Positions 5,906 to 10,535 of a stretch of 10,535 nucleotides of DNA are shown in pieces (positions within the stretch are counted from its first letter, which is position 1; each line of letters opens with the position of its first letter). The DNA is from Actinomycetota bacterium. Its GTDB lineage: Bacteria > Actinomycetota > Acidimicrobiia > Acidimicrobiales > JAHWLA01. The notes under the pieces were generated by a model. The model made no database searches. It saw only the letters and a program-made list of their open reading frames with translations, and was not told where the DNA came from. The stretch spans positions 1-10,535 of the forward strand of contig JAHWLA010000082.1 in NCBI GenBank assembly GCA_019347595.1. The letters are read 5' to 3'. The position numbers were made by a program, and so were the translations under genes.

Positions 5906-6196
5906 ATGAGCGTCACCGTCATTCTCGAGTGCCATGCGAAGCCCGACGCCGTCGACGCCGTCAAGGAGTTGTTCGCGCGGCTCGTCGACGACGCACGCGG
6001 GTTCGAGGGGTGCCGCAGCCTGAGGATCCTCCAGGACCAGGACGACCCCACCACCATCGTCGGGATGCACGAGTGGGACTCGCGCGACCACTACCTGCGC
6101 TACGTGGCCTGGCGCCAGGAGCGGGGGGAGCTCGACGAGATCTCGGCGCTGCTGACGGGCCGGGCCCGCCGCTTCCTCGACGACACCGGGATCTGA
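5906..6196 (+). CDS. Antibiotic biosynthesis monooxygenase (ABM) fold protein
   Basis: A 96-residue single-domain protein of the dimeric alpha/beta-barrel ABM superfamily, the usual length. Typical features are the first strand SVTVILECHAKPDAVDAVKELFARLV (2-27), the central GCRSLRILQDQDDPTTIVGMHEWDSRDHYLRYV (36-68) and a C-terminal LLTGRARRFL helix. Members include quinol monooxygenases (YgiN), polyketide monooxygenases (ActVA-Orf6) and heme-degrading IsdG; family membership does not define the reaction here. The ATG at 5906 is preceded by AGAGGTGGAG as ribosome-binding site. The frame stays open far upstream, but that part is antisense to coxL and not coding. The gene is divergent from coxL across a 195-base intergenic region and convergent with the alcohol dehydrogenase. 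An accessory oxidative step or stress role beside the Mo hydroxylase is possible. Confidence 0.88.
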   Translation: MSVTVILECHAKPDAVDAVKELFARLVDDARGFEGCRSLRILQDQDDPTTIVGMHEWDSRDHYLRYVAWRQERGELDEISALLTGRARRFLDDTGI

Positions 6197-6202
6197 GCCG
6201 CC

Positions 6203-6228
6203 CGCCCGCCACCTACGCGTCGCGGGCG
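6203..6228. terminator. GC-rich hairpin between convergent genes
   Basis: CGCCCGC (6203-6209) pairs with GCGGGCG (6222-6228) across a 12-base loop in the 48-base gap between two convergent stop codons (6196 and 6245). The placement fits a bidirectional transcription end, but no T-tract is visible on either side. Confidence 0.3.
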
Positions 6229-6244
6229 CGGGCCGGACCAGTGT

Positions 6245-7321
6245 TCAGAACGAGGTGATCACCGAGCGGATGGTCGTGCCCGCCTTCATGGCCTCGAACG
6301 CGTCGTTGACGTCGTCGAGGCGGATGCGCTCGCTCACCATCGAGGCCAGGTCGAGGCGGCCCGTCTCCGCCAGCTTCACCAGGCGGGGGAAGTCGCGAGC
6401 GGGGAAGCCCGACCCGTACGGGGAGCCCGCCAGCGTGGACTGCAGGATCTCGAAGGCAGGTACTTCCACCACGTCGGTCCGCTTGGGGATACCGACGACG
6501 ACGCACAGCCCGCCCGCGCGCGTGAGCTGCCGGGCCACCTGGATGGTTGCGCGCTGCCCGACCGCCTCGAAGGCGTAGTCGGCGCCCAGCCCGTCGGTCA
6601 GCTCGCGGACCGCCTCCACGACATCGCCGGCGCCCGGGTCGAGCGCGTGGGTGGCGCCGAACCGCAGCGCCGCTTGGCGCTTCATCTCCACCAGGTCGAT
6701 GGCGTAGATCTCCGACGCGCCGGCGATGACCGCGCCCTGCACGATCGACTGGCCCACGCCGCCGCACCCGACGACCGCCACCCTCGACCCCGGCGTCACC
6801 TGCGCGGTGTTGAGGGCGGCGCCGACGCCCGTCATCACCCCGCACCCGATGAGCGCGAGCTGTTCCGGGGGCAGGTCGGTGTGGACGGGCACGAGCGTGA
6901 ACTCCAGCACCTTCATGCATTCGGCGAACGACCCGAGCCCGACGAGCGACCCCACCGGGTTGCCCTCGGCATCGGCGGCGTGCACGGGGAAGGGCTGGTA
7001 GGTGCGACAGAAGTAGGGCTGTCCCTGCGTACAGAGGAAGCACCGGCCGCACGGGGCGACGATGCTGCTGATGACGCGGTCGCCCACGGCCACGCGCGTC
7101 ACGTTCGCACCGACCGCTTCCACGATGCCGGTCGCCTCGTGGCCGAGGATGAGCGGCGGCGGGAACGGCAGCGTGCCGTTCTGCGCGGACAGGTCGGAGT
7201 GGCAGATCCCACTGGCGTCGACCCGCACGATCACGTCGTGCGCGCCCACGTCGAGAAGCCGGATGCGGTCGATCTCGAGCGGCTCGTCGTGGCGCTGGAG
7301 GACTGCGGCGCGGACTTCCAT
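6245..7321 (-). CDS. Zinc-dependent alcohol dehydrogenase (MDR superfamily)
   Basis: A 358-residue medium-chain dehydrogenase/reductase that oxidises an alcohol to an aldehyde, or the reverse, using NAD. Catalytic zinc ligands are Cys40 (GICHSD), His61 (GHEATG) and Cys160 (GCGVMTG). The structural zinc lobe is complete: Cys91, Cys94, Cys97 and Cys105 (CGRCFLC...C). The Rossmann motif GCGGVG is at 185-190, followed by Asp209 at the end of the second strand (YAIDL), which favours NAD over NADP. The IGCGVMTGVGAALNTA stretch resembles the class III and mycothiol/NDMA-type group. The ATG is preceded by AAGGAGA 10 bases upstream. It lies 138 bases after the VOC-protein gene and may be on its own transcript or the end of the cluster. 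It probably makes or removes an aldehyde in the catabolic route; the substrate is unknown. Confidence 0.95.
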   Translation of the reverse strand: MEVRAAVLQRHDEPLEIDRIRLLDVGAHDVIVRVDASGICHSDLSAQNGTLPFPPPLILGHEATGIVEAVGANVTRVAVGDRVISSIVAPCGRCFLCTQGQPYFCRTYQPFPVHAADAEGNPVGSLVGLGSFAECMKVLEFTLVPVHTDLPPEQLALIGCGVMTGVGAALNTAQVTPGSRVAVVGCGGVGQSIVQGAVIAGASEIYAIDLVEMKRQAALRFGATHALDPGAGDVVEAVRELTDGLGADYAFEAVGQRATIQVARQLTRAGGLCVVVGIPKRTDVVEVPAFEILQSTLAGSPYGSGFPARDFPRLVKLAETGRLDLASMVSERIRLDDVNDAFEAMKAGTTIRSVITSF

Positions 7322-7419
7322 CGTGTTCGGTCTCCTTGCCCGGGCAGGCAGCGGCGGTGCGTGCGCCCGGCGCGTCGAGTCTCGTCGGTCGGGCCGTCGG
7401 CCGAAAGGGTGGGGCCGCT

Positions 7420-7437
7420 GGTAGCAGCCTGACTACC
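7420..7437. promoter_or_regulatory. Operator-like dyad upstream of the alcohol dehydrogenase
   Basis: GGTAG (7420-7424) and CTACC (7433-7437) are perfect inverted half-sites separated by 8 bases, about 100 bases upstream of the alcohol dehydrogenase start. A 10-bp palindrome, TGCCCGGGCA, lies nearer the start at 7337-7346, next to the ribosome-binding site. The half-sites are short and could be chance. No clear -10/-35 pair was found in this gap. Confidence 0.25.
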
Positions 7438-7440
7438 TGC

Positions 7441-7468
7441 CCCGCCCGTCGGAGCTCCCTCAGGCGGG
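7441..7468 (-). terminator. Hairpin overlapping the VOC gene stop
   Basis: CCCGCC (7441-7446) pairs with GGCGGG (7463-7468), enclosing the 8-bp palindrome GGAGCTCC (7451-7458) and the stop codon at 7460-7462. It may slow or end transcription before the alcohol dehydrogenase. No U-tract follows. Confidence 0.22.
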
Positions 7469-7951
7469 CGTGAGCCCGAGCTCTGCCGCCCGCGTCGGGG
7501 AGGGCTGCAGCAGCTCGAAGGTGATGCCGTCGGGGTCGGTGAGGTAGCAGGCGAAGCCGCCCTTGTTGGCCCCTGCCGTGATCTCCACGGGGGGGTTCTT
7601 GAAATCGACACCCTGGGCGACCATTCGCTCGTATCGCTGGTGGATGTCCGTGACGTAGAGCGCCAGGTGGGCGGCGCCGACGTTGTTCGTCGGCAGCGAC
7701 GGGTGCTCGCCCCGTCCGTGCGCGTACTCCACCAGCTCGAGCATGTGCGTCGAGTAGCGCGGGTTTACGCCGGGCACTTTGAACTGCGCCACTTCCAGGA
7801 CGGCGCCGGGGATGCCGACGAGTTTCTGGGTGTACTCGTTCTCCTGCCGCTGGCGGTGGACGAGCTCCAGCCCGAGCACCTCGGTGTACCAGTGCACGGC
7901 CCGCTCGATGTCGGAAACGGTGAAGGAGAAGTGGAGGACGTCGGCGATCAT
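7460..7951 (-). CDS. VOC / glyoxalase-fold metalloprotein
   Basis: A 163-residue protein of the vicinal oxygen chelate superfamily (glyoxalase I, methylmalonyl-CoA epimerase, extradiol dioxygenases), built of two paired beta-alpha-beta-beta-beta modules. Four likely metal ligands appear at the canonical places: His7 (LHFSFTVSD), Glu72 (MLELVEY), His95 (AAHLALYVTD) and Glu146 (DPDGITFELLQ). The His/Glu/His/Glu set is that of glyoxalase I and epimerases; extradiol dioxygenases usually have His/His/Glu, so ring cleavage is less likely. The ATG at 7951 begins at the domain's first strand; there is no Shine-Dalgarno sequence, but a promoter-like TTGCCT-17-CAGACT ends 8 bases upstream. It follows the IclR gene by 44 bases and precedes the alcohol dehydrogenase. 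Likely an epimerase or lyase in the same pathway. Confidence 0.88.
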   Translation of the reverse strand: MIADVLHFSFTVSDIERAVHWYTEVLGLELVHRQRQENEYTQKLVGIPGAVLEVAQFKVPGVNPRYSTHMLELVEYAHGRGEHPSLPTNNVGAAHLALYVTDIHQRYERMVAQGVDFKNPPVEITAGANKGGFACYLTDPDGITFELLQPSPTRAAELGLTPA

Positions 7952-7959
7952 GCGGTGCG

Positions 7960-7988
7960 AGTCTGGCGCTCAAGACTTGTGGAGGCAA
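7960..7988 (-). promoter_or_regulatory. Candidate promoter of the VOC gene
   Basis: Read on the minus strand: TTGCCT (7983-7988), a 17-base spacer, then CAGACT (7960-7965), ending 8 bases before the ATG. The spacing is ideal and the implied transcript is leaderless, which suits the missing ribosome-binding site, but the -10 match is only moderate. Confidence 0.3.
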
Positions 7989-7995
7989 ACTTCCG

Positions 7996-8829
7996 TTACG
8001 CGGAGGAGCCGTAGGTCGCCAGGACCTCGGCGACCGAGCGGGCGGCGGCGGTGAGCGCCTGGACCAGCTCCTCGCGGCGCTCGGCGTACCGCTGGGCCGG
8101 GAGCGACATGGCGTAGGCCACCTGGATGGCCTCGCCGGGGACGGCCGCGGCGATGCAGCACACGCCGGGGGTGAACTCCTCCTCGTCGACGGCCCACCCT
8201 CGCGATCGGACGAGCGCCAACTCCGTCTCGAACCGCCGCCTGTCGGTGATCGTGCTCGTCGTCACCGGTCGTAGCGGGTGCTGCGCCAGGTACTCCTCCC
8301 GTACTGGGTCGGGGAGTTCGGCGAGGACGGCCTTGCCACCCGCGCGGGCATGCGCGTCGTGGTACACGCCGGTCGTGGGCATGGAGACCCGCACGGGCAG
8401 GTTGCCCTCTACCCGGCGCAGAAGCTCGATCCTGCTGCCCCGCCAGCCGACGAGGTACGTGGTCTCTCCGGTGGTCTGGGCCAGGCCCTGGAGCGGGCGG
8501 GAAAGGTAGTCGGGCACCGCCAGGGTCTCGTGGTATGCGTCGGCCAGCACGCTCACGGCGGGGCCGAGGATGTACCGGCCGAACTCGTCGCGCGCCAGGA
8601 GGCCCTCGGCGACGAGCGTGCTCAGGAGGTGATGGCCGGTGGGGACGGCGAGGCCGGCGGCCTTGGCCAGCCCGGTGCCGGTCCCGTCGGTGCTGTCACG
8701 TGCGACGAGCATCAGCAGACGGGCGGCGCGCTCCACCGACTGCACGCGGGTGGCCCCGCGAGGCCCGTTTCCGTTGCCGTTGCCGTCTTCCGTGGTCATG
8801 GCGTGCAACGGAGCGTACCGGAATCCCAT
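7996..8829 (-). CDS. IclR-family transcriptional regulator
   Basis: A 277-residue regulator: an N-terminal winged helix (about 28-85, with SVERAARLLMLVA, then LAKAAGLAVPTGHHLLSTLVAEGLL as the helix-turn-helix) and a C-terminal GAF-like effector-binding domain (about 100-270) containing HDAHARAGGKAVLAELP, GWAVDEEEFTPGVCCIAAAVPG and ending VAEVLATYGSSA. IclR proteins bind palindromes as dimers or tetramers and repress or activate nearby catabolic genes, with an aromatic or small organic acid as ligand. The start at 8829 was preferred because AGGA lies 8 bases upstream; an ATG ten codons later (8799) has no ribosome-binding site. The N-terminus has an Asn-Gly run before the DNA-binding domain, probably a disordered tail. 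It lies 32 bases after the amidohydrolase and 44 before the VOC gene, so it likely controls this cluster. Confidence 0.92.
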   Translation of the reverse strand: MGFRYAPLHAMTTEDGNGNGNGPRGATRVQSVERAARLLMLVARDSTDGTGTGLAKAAGLAVPTGHHLLSTLVAEGLLARDEFGRYILGPAVSVLADAYHETLAVPDYLSRPLQGLAQTTGETTYLVGWRGSRIELLRRVEGNLPVRVSMPTTGVYHDAHARAGGKAVLAELPDPVREEYLAQHPLRPVTTSTITDRRRFETELALVRSRGWAVDEEEFTPGVCCIAAAVPGEAIQVAYAMSLPAQRYAERREELVQALTAAARSVAEVLATYGSSA

Positions 8830-8861
8830 GTCTCTGTTCCTGTACGACCCGGCCCGCCCGC

Positions 8862-10091
8862 TTAGGGCTCGCCCTTGAAGGCCATGTCGAGGTCTTCGTG
8901 CCTCCCGCGGGTGGCCAACGCCTCGACCGTCGGGCCTACCCGGTCGGCGAGGGCTTGCAGACGGGCAAGGTCGAAGCCGTACACGGCGGCCGCGTTCGCG
9001 CTCAGGATTGCCCGGATGTCGTCCTCGGGAAGGCCCCCGACGCTCGCTTCCAGCCAGTCCGACGTGCGAGGCCACGTCCCCTCCATGTGCGGGAAGTCGG
9101 CCCCGAACATGAGCTTGTCGGGCCCGATGGCATTGCGCAGGGCGCACTCCTCGGCCGTCAACAGCGACGCGCCGACGAAGCACTGGCGTGCCCAGTACTC
9201 GCTCGGCGGCCGCGGCACCAGCGACCGGAAGTTGACCCTGCGGCTGTTGTAGATCCCATCCAGGGTGGCGATCGTGCGGGGGACCCATTCCGACCGCTGC
9301 TCGGTGAAGACCACGCGCAGGGCCGGGTGGCGCTCCAGGACGCCGCCCCAGATGAGCAACCACAGCGGCCGCCTCGACCAGTACAGCGTCTCGGTGGTGA
9401 GGAAGGCGAACGCCAGGTGCACGTCGCTCGTGCTGTGGGGCGGAACCGCTCCTCCGTGGAACGCCACCGAGAGGCCGGCTTCGGCCAAAACGGCCCACAA
9501 CCGGTCGTAGCGCTCGTCGTACAGCAGCCCGAACTCTCCCTCCTGGCCCGTCGTGACGCCCTTGAGCCCGGCGTTCGCCGCCCACGTCGCTTCCCGGACG
9601 GCGTCGTCGACGTCGTCGAGGTCGAGCTGCGCGATCCCGGCCCGGCGGCCGGGAAGCTGTGCGCAGAAGTCCGCCAGCCACCGGTTGTACGCCCGCTTCC
9701 CTGCGGCGACGTGCTCGCGACGTCCGCTTCGGCCGAACATCTCGTCGAAGCCCACGAACGGCGTGGCGTTCGAGAACAGAACCTCGGCGACGACTCCTTG
9801 GTCCTCGAGCATCCGCGTCCGCAGATCGGAGTCCCACTGGGCGTCGGTCAGGGCACCGTCGTAGTAGGCGAGCTCATGGCTCTTTCGCGCGGCCACGGCG
9901 TCGGCGGCGAACACGGCACCGTGCTCCTCGTCGCTCGTCTCGAACAGCCGGGCGACCGCCGCTTGACGCTCGACCTCGACCTGCAGCGACTCGGCGTAGA
10001 TCTGCTGGTATTGGCCCTCCAGGTACGGGGTGTAGTCCTCCGGCCGCGCCGTGACGTGACCGTCGGAGGAGATGACGACATAACGGTCCAT
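8862..10091 (-). CDS. Amidohydrolase-family metal-dependent hydrolase/decarboxylase (ACMSD-like)
   Basis: A 409-residue TIM-barrel protein of the Amidohydro_2 group, which includes ACMSD, 2,6-dihydroxybenzoate decarboxylase and other C-C bond-cleaving enzymes. Metal and active-site residues visible are Asp10 and His12 in ISSDGHV (DxH in place of the HxH of many members), His212 in VAFHGG and Asp332 in MFGADFPH. Other family marks are GVLERHPALRVVFTE (250-264) followed by WVPRTIATLD, and LSANAAAVYGFD near the C-terminus. The ATG at 10091 has AGGGAG 5 bases upstream and a good promoter. It is the first gene of a probable operon with the IclR regulator 32 bases on. It probably hydrolyses or decarboxylates a carboxylated intermediate; the substrate is not evident. 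Confidence 0.93.
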   Translation of the reverse strand: MDRYVVISSDGHVTARPEDYTPYLEGQYQQIYAESLQVEVERQAAVARLFETSDEEHGAVFAADAVAARKSHELAYYDGALTDAQWDSDLRTRMLEDQGVVAEVLFSNATPFVGFDEMFGRSGRREHVAAGKRAYNRWLADFCAQLPGRRAGIAQLDLDDVDDAVREATWAANAGLKGVTTGQEGEFGLLYDERYDRLWAVLAEAGLSVAFHGGAVPPHSTSDVHLAFAFLTTETLYWSRRPLWLLIWGGVLERHPALRVVFTEQRSEWVPRTIATLDGIYNSRRVNFRSLVPRPPSEYWARQCFVGASLLTAEECALRNAIGPDKLMFGADFPHMEGTWPRTSDWLEASVGGLPEDDIRAILSANAAAVYGFDLARLQALADRVGPTVEALATRGRHEDLDMAFKGEP

Positions 10092-10118
10092 GCGTACTCC
10101 CTGTGGTTACCTCGGGGG

Positions 10119-10147
10119 AGTAGAGGACGCGCACCCGCCGCCGTCAA
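10119..10147 (-). promoter_or_regulatory. Promoter of the amidohydrolase operon
   Basis: On the minus strand: TTGACG (10142-10147), a 17-base spacer, then TCTACT (10119-10124). Five and four matches to TTGACA and TATAAT, ideal spacing, and a short leader with AGGGAG before the ATG at 10091. This is the best promoter match in the window. Confidence 0.55.
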
Positions 10148-10249
10148 CGCACGCGTTCGTGGACGCTCGGTGCGGGGGCGTACGCCGAAGCGAGGCCTTG
10201 ACGGTTTGTTTCGAACGGGGCATCCTCTGTGAGCGGAGTTGAGATTCCG

Positions 10250-10264
10250 TTTCATAATGCGAAA
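10250..10264 (+). promoter_or_regulatory. -10 box within an imperfect dyad, upstream of the second alcohol dehydrogenase
   Basis: CATAAT (10253-10258) matches five of six bases of the -10 consensus and lies about 40 bases before the ATG at 10299. It is inside TTTC-7-GAAA (10250-10264), an imperfect palindrome, so a bound repressor would block polymerase. A TTGACG lies at 10198-10203 but is too far for this -10; it would pair, at 17 bases, with a poor CATCCT. The regulator is unknown; the IclR protein nearby is a candidate. Confidence 0.3.
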
Positions 10265-10298
10265 GGCGGCGCCAGGGGGACGCGCCGGGAAGGAAGGC

Positions 10299-10535
10299 AT
10301 GAGGGCGGCAGTGTTGCGACAGGGCGAGGTCGTCCTCGCCGAGGTCCCCGACCCGGTGCCGGGTCCCGGGCAGGTGCTCGTCCGTTCGCTCGCCAACGGC
10401 ATCTGCGGGTCGGACCTGCACGTCCGAGACCTCATTCGCAACGCCCTGGCCACCGCCAAGGAAGCCGGCCGTGACGCGCCACCGATGCCCGAGTTGGTCC
10501 TAGGCCACGAGTTCTGCGCCGAGGTCCTCGACTAC
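10299..10535 (+). CDS. Zinc-dependent alcohol dehydrogenase, N-terminal part
   Basis: The first 79 codons of a medium-chain dehydrogenase; the gene runs off the right edge. It starts MRAAVLRQGEVVLAEVPDP and shows the catalytic-zinc motifs GICGSD (Cys36) and GHEFC (His70, Glu71). The segment between them includes an insertion (about HVRDLIRNALATAKEAGRDA) longer than in the first alcohol dehydrogenase of this window, so it is not a close copy. The ATG has AAGGAAGG about 3 bases upstream. It is divergent from the amidohydrolase across 207 bases. NAD or NADP preference and the structural zinc lobe are beyond the edge. It may act in the same pathway, but this is only from adjacency. Confidence 0.9.
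   Translation, partial: MRAAVLRQGEVVLAEVPDPVPGPGQVLVRSLANGICGSDLHVRDLIRNALATAKEAGRDAPPMPELVLGHEFCAEVLDY

Noticed and set aside
5711..6091. N-terminal extension of CoxL beyond the GTG at 5710
   Set aside because: The extension resembles no CoxL N-terminus, crosses the inverted repeats and overlaps the ABM gene antisense. The family N-terminus begins at the chosen GTG.
6213..7988. 591-codon minus-strand frame across the alcohol dehydrogenase and VOC genes
   Set aside because: It is an alternate-frame shadow of two well-supported genes, with arginine-rich, domain-free translation.
8767..8786. GTTGCC-type microrepeat in the IclR gene
   Set aside because: It encodes an Asn-Gly run in the N-terminal tail; only about three units, with no sign of slippage or a recombination site.
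8830..9837. Large minus-strand extension upstream of the IclR protein
   Set aside because: It is a frame-shifted shadow of the amidohydrolase gene with no recognisable domain; the IclR protein begins at 8829 or 8799.
1..10535. CRISPR arrays, insertion sequences, tRNA or rRNA genes, attachment sites
   Set aside because: No spaced direct repeats, transposase motifs, terminal repeats with target duplications, or cloverleaf sequences were seen on either strand by reading; no computed search was possible.

Overview
The window is about 70% GC by eye, gene-dense and strongly G/C-biased at third codon positions. The gene content (a GroEL with a GGM tail, a form II CoxL-type hydroxylase operon with paired XdhC-like proteins, an IclR-controlled catabolic cluster, and probable leaderless starts) fits a soil or aquatic actinobacterium, perhaps of the Acidimicrobiia or Thermoleophilia type. 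The class is an inference; no rRNA or tRNA is present to test it.

Layout. (1) 1-888, plus strand: the 3' third of groEL, then a MarR-type regulator whose GTG start overlaps the groEL stop. (2) 895-5710, minus strand: a molybdenum hydroxylase module, in transcription order coxL, coxS, coxM, a short XdhC/CoxI-domain protein and a longer XdhC protein. CoxL carries AYRGAGR, the form II signature, so the substrate is unknown and CO should not be assumed. CoxL, CoxM and CoxS would form the Mo/FAD/2Fe-2S enzyme; the XdhC proteins would serve cofactor maturation. coxL and coxS share the 10-mer TAGTGTCGAC just upstream of their starts, at a distance that suggests leaderless transcripts. (3) 5711-5905: a divergent intergenic region unusually rich in inverted repeats, including a perfect 13-bp stem, a 9-bp long-range pairing and a 7-nt match to the Shine-Dalgarno region of the next gene. 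(4) 5906-6196, plus strand: a small antibiotic-biosynthesis-monooxygenase (ABM) fold protein. (5) 6245-10091, minus strand: an amidohydrolase, an IclR regulator, a VOC/glyoxalase protein and a zinc alcohol dehydrogenase, which look like a small catabolic cluster for an unidentified organic compound. (6) 10299-end, plus strand: the start of a second zinc alcohol dehydrogenase, divergent from the amidohydrolase, with a CATAAT -10 box inside an imperfect dyad.

How the genes may work together: the Mo-hydroxylase would oxidise an aldehyde or N-heterocycle, the alcohol dehydrogenases would interconvert alcohols and aldehydes, the amidohydrolase (ACMSD-like family) would cleave or decarboxylate an intermediate, and IclR would regulate. 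This is inference from gene families and adjacency; nothing in the sequence identifies the substrate. No mobile element, CRISPR array, tRNA or rRNA was seen, and no gap between genes exceeds about 210 bases.
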